A DNA stretch of 64,000 nucleotides, taken from assembly GCA_026182355.1 (NCBI GenBank), contig JAPFBL010000540.1:36001-100000 (forward strand). Direction: 5' to 3'. The translations under genes and the position numbers were made by a program. Shown here in pieces: positions 33,049 to 47,684 of this stretch (position 1 is its first letter; each line of letters starts with the position of its first letter). Source of the DNA: Hermatobates lingyangjiaoensis (Eukaryota; Arthropoda; Insecta; Hemiptera; Hermatobatidae). A model generated the notes under the pieces. That model saw nothing but the letters and a program-made list of their open reading frames with translations. It was not told where the DNA came from and made no database searches.

Positions 33049-36000
33049 GTACTCATCTCTACTCATGTCTCCACCTTACTATACAGTTCTTTGCTCTTGA
33101 CAATGGAGTAGTTCAGAAACGTTCGATGTATGAGGAAAACAAGCGAGATAAGGACAGTTTAGCTTTAATTGCATGGTAGTTACGGGTTTAAATTGTTCAC
33201 CTCATTTAGAAAGAACATGTTTGAAGTAAATTTGTCGATGACAATGTTGATATTGGAATAAGCTGGTATTTTACCGTTAAGAGTAAGTTCCTAGTAATAT
33301 TTACATTAATTTGGATCATTGCAATTTTTTTTATCGCATACTTGTTGTAATTTATTCAATATAAAATACCAAGATTGTTTGATTGTATTTTTTTTTCTGA
33401 TATTGTCCGCGTTTGTTGACTGGCGTTGGATAGATGGGCTTTGATGCACTCGTGTAGGACTTTGGCATGAAAGCGAGTACGCGGTGAGTGTTGTCACTTG
33501 CGGCAGCTGCCAGGTCTGCACCGCAGTGTTGTTGACCCTCATAGTCATACAGAGCCATTTGTGGACCCCGATATATTGTTTTCGGTCGAAGCGCACTCCT
33601 TTGTCAGTGTCAGAAGGGATTCTCTCTATAGTGCATCGTCGGGAGATTGCAGAGAGGTACTGCTGACGGCTAATGAGCCCGGGTATGTCCATAACTGTAT
33701 TAGCGAGCTCTGTTTAGTGTGGCCTTTTGTGCATTGGTCTTAGCCACTTGGCGCCTGTTCTGTTTAGTATTGCGTTTATTATTTAGCCTCAGTCACTTGG
33801 CGCCTGTTCTGTTAGTATGGCGTTTATTATTTAGTCCATGCCACTTGGCGCCTCTGTCTACTAATGTGGCTTTTATTATTTAGCTCAGCCACTTGGCTCC
33901 TCTATGTTAATATAGCGTTTATTATTTAGTCCACGCCACTTGGCGCCTCTTTTTACTAATGTGGCTTTTAATATTTAGTTTCAGCTGCTTGGCGCCACTC
34001 TCTATTAATGTGATGTTTATTATTTAGTCAGCCACTTGGCGCCTTAGTCATCGTGCCAAAAGCCCTCGCAAGCATAGTCACTATATCACTGTGCTGCTTT
34101 ACCTTTGCCAATATCAAGTTGGATCTACCTGCCAAAGTGTACTTACTTCAAATTAATACAGTTCAAAGTACGCTGTTATAAACAGAGCAGTATATTTGCA
34201 ATATAACTGTCCTATTCATTGGAATATTTGTAACAACCCGAAACTTCGTGAATAGTTTATGCATCTGATGGTATATTGTGTACATAATTAACGACAAGTC
34301 GTTTAGCTGAAGTTCTAATTGTAGGTAATTCCCAGTGATGACAGCTATACCGTATAAACAGATATTCCATTCAACACTGTTGAGACGGCATTTGTCTGAG
34401 GGGTTCAATTACTAAAAATCTATAAGAAGTGAATGTTGAGTGCGTTGTGTTTGAAAGTCTGCTGTAGATGTACATGTTTTGAAAAGGCGGGCGCTTGACG
34501 AGAACAATGTATCGGGGCCGACAGATAGCGCTGTATGGTTATGAGGGCCAACAACACTGCGCTGTAGATGAGCACACTCATGTCTCCGCTTGTCTTTAGT
34601 TAACCAGTTAGTGAGTACAGAAGGAGATATTGTTGTCCAAGCACCGCCAAGTGGGAGAAGGGTGAAAGATGTTGGGGATGGAGTGTTTGCAAGGTGCTAA
34701 GGCATGTGATAAACTGAAGTCTGTGTTACTCGCGGTAATACTGTGCCTGTTTGACTAGCTTTGGCCAGACATACGTCAACGACTTGGGCGAGGAGGAAGA
34801 GGTCTGTCGACACGCCAGTATCCCGCCTAGTTACGCCGTGGGCCAGCAACTCAGCTGCTTCAGTGTCCCTCTGCCCGTCCAGCCAGGTACTAGCTTAAGC
34901 ATTGCCATCAATAAGAATTGATTAATGCAGTGATGTGAAGCGAATACTGCTTATCAGTATTGATAGGTATTCCCAGTGATGACAGCTATACCATACAAAC
35001 AGATATTCCATTCAACATACTGTTGAGACGGCATTTGTCTGAGGGGTCAATAACTATTTTATTAGTAAGTTGTGACTAATTCTGATTCTCCTCTACATGG
35101 TGTAGAAGGAGAAGGGTATTCATCCATTTATACGAGGTGTGATCAAAACGATGATTTTTTCAATTTAGCGCCACGCTCTGTACACTCTAATGTCAAAATT
35201 GTTTGTTGTTAGCACACTCGTTACGAGTTTTAACTCGATGGCATGTGTTATTTTTATGTGAGATTAGCTATGTTAGACGCGTGTTTAGCGATCTTTTCCT
35301 GCTGACAATAATGGAGGAGACAGTTGGTTTTAACCCTGTCACAGCTGCCAAACAATAACACTGGGCTGAATTTCAAAACATGATCTTTTTACCCTGTGCT
35401 AAGCTTTTTTTTTGAAGAACCTAACATTTTCACCCCTTTTTTTGATCAGGATAAAGTTCAAACTTTAGCTTTTTTTTACATATTGATATTACATATATAT
35501 TATAATCAATGATCAAACCACAATAAGAAATGGGAAAACAAGACTAAGATCTTTCAACCGTAACAAGCGGTCTTCGTCAGAGTCAAAAACCCAACTACGG
35601 TTGAAAGATCTTAGTATTGTTTTCCCATTTCTTATTGTGGTTTGATCATTGATTGTTATTTCACGTGTTTATGTGAAATCTTTTTATATATTATAATATA
35701 TGTGTGTTTAAATATTTTAATGTTATAACTAATTTTTTTCTTTTAAAATAACTGAAAATTTCCAACACAGGTATTTTTAACTATATCTTTCCTCGCTTTC
35801 AATCGGTGAATTCGAAATCAAAATCGAAAGCCGGGGTCAGAACACAAGTAAATGAGAATAAATAAGGAAGGAGCAGAGCACAAGTAATCACAGGGTTTGA
35901 GCTGTAATCACTTACAGACAAATGTAATGTTACGTGTTTACTTTAATGTAATGTATTAAGTTTAAAGCAGACTGAGGTCTGTCAGGGTCTTCATAAAGGA

Positions 36001-39000
36001 AGGAGCCGAGGGTCGGATTAGGACCTGGCGTGGTCAGAAAACAATGTCGCAGGTAGCCCGCGACATGCAACCTATGCAAAATATTGTTGGAAACCAAGTA
36101 TAATTCACTAAGATGAAATTTCCAATGCAATATAAAAAAAAAAAAAAACTATGACTTATATGTTCGTCAAGCGCAATGGTAGGCAGTTTTGCTTTGACGT
36201 ATATATATACGTCATTAGCAGTGAAAGGGTTGATTATTGTGTAGAAAATGGTGTTAAGTGCTCAAAAACTCCTTGACGTCAAAACGTTGACGGTGGAGTA
36301 CGGTGAGTCGACCTGAGCAAAATGGCTGTTTACTAGAGGTATAAGTTATTCCACGGGGAAATATTTTTTCAGCAAAAAAAATCATTGACGACGCCAAGAC
36401 GAATCTAACCTTTATGGCTCTCAGATAAAAACAACACATGCTATGTGATCATATGAACAAAATATGTACAGAGCGTGTGATGTGACCACACCTCGTATAA
36501 GTTAAAAGCTGACAATAAATGTTGGCCAAATCGATTGAGAAACTGGCTTGATTGACTATTTCATAGCTCTGTCTACGCTAGAGCCAGCCCACAAGCACCT
36601 GCCAGCAGTGTTCTCATCAAATCTCACCTGCCAAATCAAAAAAAAAACTTTATATGCATGTGAGTTTTGTGCTTGACTGTTTATTCACCAATAAATAATT
36701 ACTACCGCACATTAATAGAATATTTTGAGTTTGTGATTATAAAGAATTAACAATTAACTTGTGGTAATATTTTGGAAAATGTTTTTATAAGGACATACCA
36801 CCGGTCCAAGATTCTAGTTTTTTTTTTAGAAATTATAGATATTTAGTATAAGTTGTTTTAGAAATGAAAAGTAGGTAACAATGATATTGGAATGAATAAG
36901 AATTGATGTGAAGCGAATTGATTTTGATTGGTAATTCCCAGTGATGACAACTATACCATACAAACAGATATTCCATTCAACACTGTTGAGACGGCATTTG
37001 TCTGAGGGGTTAGCAACTCTTGAGAATTATAACAGGTGGCGGCGTAATTGTGATTCTCCTTTAGATTGGTGCCACCTTTTGTAAACAGTCAAACACAAAA
37101 CTCAAGCCTTTTGCGAGGTTAATTTTGATGTATGTTTACTGATTTCTTAGCATCAATTATAATGTCATCTATGGTGTTGTGAATATCGAGTTCTAATTTC
37201 GCTTTATAGTCAAAACTGAGTAGCTGTTTGTTAAATCAGAAGTAAAGAGAAGTAATTGAAATATTCTGTCAGTTGTTTTATTTTAGTGGAGTAAGTTAGA
37301 TAGTGGTAACTTGAAGTAATATTCTTTTTTTTAGGTGTTATATCCTCGAGAAAAGGAGAAGACGGCAGGAAGTGGAAAGGGCAAGGATGTGAAGGATATA
37401 AGCACAAGAGGAAATGGGACAGAGTGTTTGATTACAAGACTAGACGCAATGACCAGTCAGCTATCTACAGTCAAGACCACCGCATAGGTGAGGCTGTCAG
37501 TGTGTGTGTGTGCGCGTTGTCACAGAGAGGGATGAGCGACAGTGTGAAATGAGTGCGAGTCCTTGGTATCTATATAAGTAAAAGAAAGTCTGCACATTGC
37601 TTACAACTGACTCATTTCAAGTTTTCTTTACGTTTCATACATTGAAGAAACCCGAATCCACCCTTAGAAAAATTTCTGTTGGTTTGTCTGCAAAATTTAG
37701 TCACAAGTAAACTCAACCACCATAAGACATATCAAGTTGAAACTATTACAGTAGATTTGTGTATATCTAACTTAAAATATCGGCTCTGAATTGATTGGAA
37801 ATTCCACGTAGAAGTGAAGTTATGGACGTTTAAAGCAAAAATGTTTGTCACAAGTAAACTCAGCCACCATGAGATATAGAGACCTGAAACTTTGACACTA
37901 GATTTGTGTATGCCTAACTTAAAATATAGGTTCTAAATAGATTGATACTTCAGTACGAAACGACGTTATGGGCCTTTAAGCTGTATTTTGCTATCCTCAC
38001 AGACATGTTTATTTTGAAAATTCACAGGTGTAGCAAGTAGGTATTGTTAGATGATTTTAATTTCATTTGAGCATATGAATATATTGCGTATTTGACATCA
38101 TTGAAAAGGTGTTTCACAGAGTTGAGGATGTACTATCTATTAAGAATAAATGTTTTGTAAACGAGCAATTCTCAGCTCTTAATATGAACAGGCAGGAAAA
38201 ATCAACAAAGAAGTTCTTACGCTATATCATACCGAGGAAAGTAAGTAAAGAATTCATAGGTAATTCCCAGTGATGACAGCTATACCGTATAAACAGATAT
38301 TCCATTCAACACTGTTGAGACGGCATTTGTCTGAGGGGTTAGCAACTCTTGAGAAAGAGTAAGAAAGTGTAATTCTTTACTTTACAAGTCAGTAAAGAGA
38401 CTGAATAGTGATGAGGAAGTAGTTCATTATCTAACTGAATTTCTTTCTCCTGGACTGCCTCCTCATGAATAAAAACTTAAAGTAGGAGCACCAATCATGT
38501 TGCAATTTAGTAACAGTAACAAATTTCATATTACGAAACATGAGTGCCCCAAAACTGTGCAACGGGACACGACTTGAGTTCGTGCTCTACACAGATATGC
38601 CATAGAGGCGGACATAATGACTGGATGTGGTATTGGGGAGTCTGTGTGTATACCACGCATACCATTGATTCCGAGCCATTTCTGTTAAAACGATTGCAAA
38701 GTTTCGCAATGACGTTAATTAAGTCTCAAGGGGAAACTATCTAACTCAGGAATTTAAGTTAACGAGACCAAGTTTTTCTCACATAGTCAACTGTAGTTTA
38801 TCTGCTCAAGTGTCAGAGGTTCCAACTCTTTGTTCGTCCATGAACCTGTAGGACAGACAGCTAATGTAGTGTATACAGAGGCATTTGCTTAACACTGTAC
38901 TAATAATGGTATTTTCTACTATTCAATAATGTCTAATGGTATTTTGGAATACCAAGTATAATAAAATTTTTGATTCCGGGTACGTTCGCTAGTAATTTAA

Positions 39001-41405
39001 AAAATTCTTCGTTATACTAATCTAGCATGTCTAATAAAACACTATGGAAGGCAATGTTACATTCAATGTAGCAAGGCAATGTTACATTCAATGTAGCAAG
39101 GCAATGTTACATTCAATTTAGCAAGGCAATGTTACATTCAATGTAGCAAGGCAATGTTACATTCAATGTAGCAAGGCATATTGCATTCGGTAAACAGTGA
39201 ATGTGTACAGTGTATCGTAAATGATAACGTAGCTGTATTACGTAATCGGGATTCGGCCAATTGGCTATACAGCTATTCTATCAACGGTAGATACATTATT
39301 GAGTTTGTTATAAATGATAACATTGGGATAATCAGAGAATAGTGTGCATTGTTAGTACCACACAGGATTGTTATGCATGTGTATTAATTATTAACTCATG
39401 TCGATATTTTAAAAGAAATATTGCAGCAATTGAGATAAAATTTAGAGCTGTGTATTGTTGATGTGACCAGTGTGTTGCTATAACACTAGTGTTGCTGTAA
39501 CAACGAGTGCAGCAAAGACGGTGAGAGTGTGCGCACATACGTGGCTACGAGATAGTGTGCTGCCAGAGACATCCACTCGAAGTAGTGTTAACACTGGGGC
39601 ATTCGAAATGCTGGAGGCAGTCCTAGCCAGAATAGACAAACCAAACTCTGACTGATACATTGATAATTGTGTACAAAATATAGCGGGTATTTGTCAGTAT
39701 TTATCGCTAGTAACATATGGAAATAGAAATCTTTTCTAACGTAGTGAATCAGTTATTATGTGGTATTTACTCATTGTAGGGTAAAAAGCTAATGAAATGG
39801 TCTCCACTTATAAAAATTTAATGGTATTTACAACGCGTTTCGAACACGTAGTGTTCTTCCTCAGGTATGAACTAAAAAATACAATGACACCAAAGAGTTA
39901 TCTATAGCATAAAGTAAAATAGTTTACTTTAAACCAGTGTTTCCCAAACTTTTTCGAGTGACCGCCCCCTTGGGTCCATAAACCTATAACTGAACACTCT
40001 TGAATAATAATCAGATTCCTAGACTAAATAACCAAATGAGTAACCTTTTAATAAGTAAATTAAAATAATTACTAATCCAATATTTATTTAGAATTCAATA
40101 GATGTTTTGTTTCATAGCATGTTTATGCAAAAGAATTAATACACAATAAAAGAAACTTAGGTGAGAATATACTTTTAACATAAAAATGAATTATTAAAAC
40201 AAATAATTTTAAGAAACCGTTTCCTAGAAGTTTACATGTCGTGTTTTCATCACTTAAATTTAGAAATTATAATGTATGAACATTTTCAATTTATAGAAAT
40301 AGAATTCTCGCTCCTTTTTGCATTACCGCCCCCCGATATCAAAGCACCGCCCACTTTGGGAAACACTACTTTAAACTATAGATAATTCTCTAGTGTCATT
40401 GTATTTTTTATTTCATGCCTGAGGAAGAACACTACGTGTTCTAAACGCGTTGTTTATACCATTAAATTTTTATATGTGGAGACCATTTCAATAGCTTTTT
40501 AGCCTACAATAGAAATTTTTTGTATTGATTAGGTATTTGAAAGTTATTAATGACAAGTAGTCATTTATTTGATTGTGTAGGGTGGTTAGGTCTGTTTATT
40601 GACGTCAAGTCTAGACTAGCAAATAGCGTTCACTTAGTGCTCGAGGTAGGAAGTGCTTGTGCATATCGGAGTATCTCAGAGAGAACTGAATGCCTTCAGT
40701 ACGAGTCGGGGCTCGTCCGAAATAGTCTGAGAAACCTGGCTAAGACTCGAGATGACGGTAGGGGAGGCTCCACCCAAGACTCAAGCGAGCCGTCTACGAC
40801 CGGCCCTTGCAAATGAAACCTTATGTCTTTGTAATTGTTGAGTTTTATGGTTTTAGAAAGAGTCTTAGAAGATGCAAAGAATAGTGACGAAGAGGAGAGC
40901 AGCGCCCCGACAAGCAGCACCATCGCGGAGAATGTCCAACATCAGCCCGTGTACTCGTCTAGTCCAAACCTAGTAAGTAGCGGGTATTGTGTACTTTAAG
41001 AAATGTTAACATTTCCTTACATTATTTATATTGTTGTTTATGCTTTTAGACAAATGGAGTCAAAAGTCCACCTCAGCACTGTATGACCACTGCGAAAGCT
41101 GACAAGGAAAGCATGGAGTCGCGGAGAAACAAGAGGAATAATTGGCTGAAGTCTCAAAGTTTAATGGTATGAAATCTCTTTTGTAGAGCCACTGCTTTAC
41201 TGTGCTTTGGCTTAATATGTATCACTATAAACTCCCATCTGCAATGGGAGTATACAAAGAGTAGTGTATCACTACTTGTACAAGAAAATCTCCTTAAAGT
41301 TAATCTTTAATTCAAAAGATTTCACAGATAGACATGAAATAACAATCAATGATCAAACCACAATATGAAGCCTTATTTTCCCATTTCATATTGTGGTTTG
41401 ATCAT

Positions 41406-41441
<36 letters not shown>

Positions 41442-44400
41442 ATGATGTTTATTTATATATTCTTCTAAGAATTCGAGTCCAATATATATATATATATATA
41501 TATTTTCGTTGAAAATACGATCCAAAACGGACAAATATAGTTCAATATAAACAAAGAAACAATATAATACAATATAATACAAATATGTATCAATTTCCCT
41601 TAATTTTTCAATTTTTTCTTTTATTTATTTATTGTTTTCATATTCCATTAATTTAATGTAATTATAAATTGATTCCTGTCTACCTTATTTTCTGTGAACG
41701 GGCGCGCATGCGGCAACACTGTTGGTCTCCAACCGTCTCTGAACCAGTGCGCTTGGTTTCCCTCTCTTATCTCTCCTGAAGACCGTTCAAACCGAAAATT
41801 AGAGACTGTAAGTGTGTTTCTTTGTTTATATTGAACTATATATATAGTCCAATGACAAAAAGAAACAGAGAAATTAAAAGCACACACTTACTGTCTCTAA
41901 TTTTCGGTTTGAACCTTCTTCAGGAGAGATAAGAGAGGGAAACCAAGCGCACTGGTTCAGAGACGGTTGGAGACCCTCTGAACTGAGGAATTCAACAGTT
42001 AATGTTTCGTTAGTTGGTGAACAGTGTGCTTGAGAAGTGGAAACTGGCATAAGTAAGTTGTTAATACAGTGATGGTGGGAATCACAGTGATGTCAGTGCA
42101 GGAATGATGAGGGTTTAGGTCAAAAAATGTGGTGCCTAAGATGTTTTTACGTAATTTAAGGGCGCTTATTCCAGAAATGCTGTCGCTTTTTCTCTATCAG
42201 GTTTAGTTTTTCTGTTATGTTATACCTCACTTAGGAAGGTGATAGCAACAATAAAGACAGGCAAATCGTGTGCAAAAGATATTTGCACATTTGGATTTCA
42301 ACATATGTTCCCCGTAAATATTGCAAAACCACATTTGGTTTATTAATATTAGAACTATAATACACCGCCTTACCTCGTATACAGCTGCTGTAGCAGTATA
42401 CGTGGTAACACAGTGTATTATAGTTCTAATATTATTATACTAACCGGAATGGTAACAAGACGCATGAATTTGTCATCACATAGGAGAGGATGTAGCTATG
42501 CTTAATTTTTATTCCAAAAATCTGCATCGCTGGTAAAAACTTAAAGGTTTGTGATGTTAATCATTTAACATAGACCATAACAACCTACAGTTAATGTATT
42601 TAGAAGTACGCTTAATTTTAAGGTCAAAATGGTATAACACAGCAGCATCTCAATAACTTGACCTGATGGGAAAGATAGTAGAATTAGTATGATTTTCAGA
42701 ATCAGCACTCCTAAATTAATAGAAATCAGCGTAGAAACCTTAGGCACAAAAAATGTGATGGAAAAACAGAGACAGCGACTTGAGCAAGTATAAAAGAACT
42801 CCTTTGAATGCGTGTGTCGCTGTAAAGGTCTGCACGTTCTTTTCGTGGTGCTTTACTATAGCTCGTATTGTCGTCTGATTGAATACTGACATGTGTGTGA
42901 AGGTGAACGTTGTGTTTAGGATGTGACTATGAGGTCTGAGGAGGAAAACCGTTTGAACGACAAGCAGGTGGCCTGTCACCCCCTGAGTGAGTCCTTTGAG
43001 ACCTCCATGGACGTGGACAGGGTGGCGTTTGCCAAGCAGTTTGAATACTGACATGTGTGTGAAGGTGAACGTTGTGTTTAGGATGTGACTATGAGGTCTG
43101 AGGAGGAAAACCGTCTGAACGACAAGCAGGTGGCCTGTCACCCCCTGAGTGAGTCCTCTGAGACCTCCATGGACGTGGACAGGGTGGCACTTTGAATACT
43201 GACATGTGTGTGAAGGTGAACGTTGTGTTTAGGATGTGACTATGAGGTCTGAGGAGGAAAACCGTCTGAACGACAAGCAGGTGGCCTGTCACCCCCTGAG
43301 TGAGTCCTCTGAGACCTCCATGGACGTGGACAGGGTGGCGCTTGCCAAGCACTTTGAATACTGACATGTGTGTGAAGGTGAACCTTGTGTTTAGGATGTG
43401 ACTATGAGGTCTGAGGAAGAAAACCGTTTGAACGACAAGCAGGTGGCCTGTCACCCCCTGAGTGAGTCCTCTGAGACCTCCATGGACGTGGACAGGGTGG
43501 CGCTTGCCAAGCAGTTTGGCTTGGATCTGTCGCTGTACGTGGAGCCAGACGAGTACGTTGCTGACGTGGGGGACCACGCCTGTGTCGAGCTGCCGCCCCG
43601 GGTCGTCATCAAGGTCGAGAGCAGTCCAGAGAAAAGGAGGTAACTAACTGCCAGTCACTAGTCCCGCAACATACTGACTTACCCATTCTCCCGGAGTAGT
43701 CATTGCTAGCCTGTAATTACCATTCGGACAGTTTTCTAGGTTCAAAATAAACCAAATCTTTTTTATAGTCCTACAAAGGATAGTAAGAAATCATGTATTC
43801 AAGAAATACACAGTATGAAAATGGATTATTACAATATGTGGAATATTACAAGTAAAAGTAATTCAGAGATAAAAGAATTTAACTTACAGAAGTAACAATT
43901 ATAATTTTTTTTGTATAAATTTATTTTTTTTTTAACTAACAATCCTGACTGATCAAGTCCTTCGCCCAGACCAGAGACTTCCAATGTGGGTTCCTTAACG
44001 GACTGTGGGGTTCCACAAAAAAATATTTAGAGAAAAAAATTTTCTAATTTTTTTTAAGTGGGTATGGATTTATTCTGTGTTTCTTGTGAATCATAAAACC
44101 GAATAATAATTATACACATAAGTAGAAGTGGCCAAAATTTTATTCATACATAGGATGAATCACTAGTCAGTTTTTGAAGCTATCTGATTCCCGAATTTCC
44201 TTCTATTACAAAAATAGCACTTCACACTACCTACTTATGTAAACCGGATTTTCCTTTTATACTGATATAAAACTAAATACCGAAGTAGATTTTAGTAAAA
44301 ATACGCGCATTGCAGTAATATTACTTTTTAATTGTTTTTAAGCGTACATACTCTTTATAAAGGCAAATGTTAAATGTATATTATAATTGTATAAAATCAT

Positions 44401-47164
44401 TAGAACCTGGGGTTCCTGGGAAAGTTACTGAAGTAAAAAGGGTTCTGCGTCGACAAAAGTTTGAGAAACCCTGGCCTAGGCTTTAGATGATGTTACTAGT
44501 AAATCGCGATATTTGTCACACAGAGGACATGTTACTAGTAAATCGCGATACTTGTCACACAAAGGACATGTTACTAGTAAATCGCGATACTTGTCACACA
44601 AAGTACCTTGTAATATTGTAATAATCCATTTTCATATGGTACATTTATTGGATGTTTATAAATGATTTCTTATGTTCCTTTGTTTGTAGGTTTCTAAAAG
44701 GGAGTTTTAAAAGAAAAGTTTAACGTCAGCAATGAGAGTTTGATTTTGAACCTATAGGAAGTAGACTGAATCCCGATTAGAGCTATTCTATCAAACGTTG
44801 ATATATTATTGAATTGGTTATCAAAATAAAGCAGAAGTGAAAATAAAAAAAACTTTAGTATATATATTTGCATAAGGCCTTCATAGTGGACTGTGTCGTA
44901 GTAACTCGCGCCAATGGATATACTCTGTTGGGTTAGTGAGGCCATGTGATTTACTAAAGATAATCTTTGATTTTTTTTCTCCTGCGACCCACTTCTGATC
45001 AATGTATATACGACTTTTCTAATTTTGACTCCAAGGTATTGCAATCCTAGAGCAGGGGTTCTCAACCTTTGTTTGCTTGTGGACCCCCTAAAAGCTACTT
45101 GTGGACCCCCACTCCCCCGTAAACTTAAAAAACATAATTATACAAATTTATAAATAAATATTTGTTTTTAGGTAAATGAATATCGTTAATTATGAAATGA
45201 TTTCATTACATCTACAACGCATGCGAAAATACAAAAATGTTTTTAAAACAATAACAAAATATTTCTTCATTAACCTTTTATAAAGAACCCTGAAATAAAT
45301 TGTAACCGAATAAATTTTTAATGTACCATAAAGAGAAGTGCATAGAAAATTTTAAATATTGGAACATTTTAACAAACTGACGAGGATATTAGGCCTCATA
45401 TTTTCATTATGTTTGAATATTGTACGGCCAAAGCTTACTACGCTTTGGTTTATTTTTGGTTTGCTGATGAATTCATTTAAACTTAACATAGAGCTCTAAC
45501 CACGTGTCATGGACCTTCACAATACTACTTTCCTCATGGACCCCCAGTAATCCTCTGTGGACCCCTGGGGGGGGGGGGGGGGGTCCATGTTGACCACGTT
45601 GAGAACCACTGTCCTAGAGGATTTCAAAAGAGAGTCTTTGATTGAATATACACTTGCATGATGACGTTTGGCTGTGAAGGTGTCGAGTACAGAGTTGGTT
45701 TGCAGTGTTTGTGTTGCTTTAGCATTGGAGTAACGGTGGTGAAGCTGGAGGGCTTGGGCGGAGGAGGCTTTGACAACTCCGACTACACCGTCCTGGTCAA
45801 GCTGACCATGGTGGAGGCCGGCCAGAAGCGCGCCACCTTCTCCACCAGACAGGTCCACTTCCGCGGCCGCATCGACCAGACCTTCGACTTCGTCAAGCCT
45901 GACCAGCCTTCCTTCCTAAGGTAGCCTTCACCACAGTCCTTGTAAACCAATAGAAAATACTTCTTTTCTCTGAATTACTTGATTATTAATAATATTCCAT
46001 ATTTTCTACTTTATCGAACATTTTTTTAATTTGTAAATTATTTTATATATATATACCAAATGATCATGTGGGGCTCTCATAACTATTTATTATGTTGGGT
46101 TACATATTTACAACAGACGTATTTTAATACATCATTACATGGATCCCCACATAATATACAAAAGTCTATACCTGTAACGATGATCTAGCCAGATTGTCGG
46201 CGGCAAAACCGCAAAGCAGATGACGAAGATTCGAATTCAGAATGAAAGATGGCGGCAACAGCTGGTTCCTCACTGGCCTCCTTCAGTGTTGCCACTATAA
46301 TCACATAGCACGTGATACAAATATTCAAGTAACCACAAAATGTAGGAAAATAATTTAATAAGGCTGATCACGGTGAATGCTGCCAATCTTCATTCAACTC
46401 TAACCCACTATTCATAACTTGTTTTGTATTTATCACTTGCATTCACTTATAAACGTAAGTCTCTGACGTCGTGGGGCCAGCTTGGCTCAGTGGTTAGCGT
46501 TCTCGGGGTCGATACCCACTCTGACTGTCGATTTATTCATGCGGGAGGTGGATAAATCTGAACACGTCGTCCCTAGGAGAGGACGTTAAGCAGTCGGTCC
46601 AGAGCCTGTTCGATATCAGATACTCGTCAAAGATCCCTACTCTAAATATATGGACTTGAGTTAGGCAAAATTTAGGACTCCCAGTTACTAAAATGAGTGT
46701 CAAGTAATAACTGAGACACAATTTCCACCTTTAGAACAGCGCTAAAAGGTGAAAGTCTTATAAGTGTGGGCGTTGGAAAACACTCTGTGCGACGTGAAAC
46801 ACGAAGACCTCAGATAGTTAATCCTCCTACCTTTTATGGCGAGTTACTTGTGAATATATATTTTGTTTATTTCATAGGAGAGACGCCAACAAAAGGATAA
46901 GGAGAAGACTTCTTTCTTAATTTTTCTCTTCTTTATATATATACGTTTCACGATGAATCACAAACACAGAACTAAGGAACAAACACACTTACTGTCTCTA
47001 ATTTTAGGTGGAACCGTCATCAGGAGAGTTGAGATAGGGACACCAAGCGACTCTCCTGATGACGGTTCAACCGAAAATTAGAGACAGTAAGTGTGTTTGT
47101 TCCTTAGTTCTGTTTGTGATTCATCGTGAAACGTTTGTTGTTCTTTTGGATCGTTTTTCTGTTT

Positions 47165-47228
<64 letters not shown>

Positions 47229-47640
47229 GGAGCGATTCACTTCTTTTCCTGAAGACGAGGACATCGAAATATAGTAGTGAGTTCAGTGGTTTCCTTTCTA
47301 TGTGTGATTTTTTAAATTCTAGTTTATATATATATATATATATATATATTAGTATATTTAGGAAGCAGTCCTTCATTTATACAGGTTTGATTAAATAATA
47401 CGCCATATTTACGGTTGATTAGTTTCCTTGTGTATTTCTCAAGGGATCTGAATAATCTTCTTGTACAAACATCTAAATTGAATAGAACATTTCCAATGGT
47501 TCCAATGGATGTAAAGACAATGGAACCATTGGAAATGTTCTATTCAATTTAGATGTTTGTACAAGAAGATTATTCAGATCCCTTGAGAAATACACAAGGA
47601 AACTAATCAACCGTAAATATGGCGTATTATTTAATCAAAC

Positions 47641-47684
<44 letters not shown>

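Larger units (their letters stand above)
34316..38390. repeat. Four copies of one short dispersed element
   Basis: A conserved 85-90 bp core beginning 'ggtaattcccagtgatgac' and ending 'tttgtctgagggg' is found at about 34325-34408, 34968-35047, 36932-37011 and 38261-38341. Outer parts such as 'aataagaattg' and 'gtgattctcct' are shared by some copies. The last copy lies inside the Helitron relic and its edges include 'gtaaagaatt' and 'aattctttac', suggesting short inverted termini. Class unknown. Confidence 0.65.

Noticed and set aside
43089..43577. Minus-strand ORF of 162 residues with repeated HVHGGLRGLTQG
   Set aside because: Shadow of the tandemly duplicated C2-gene exon; the plus-strand frame has matching splice phases.
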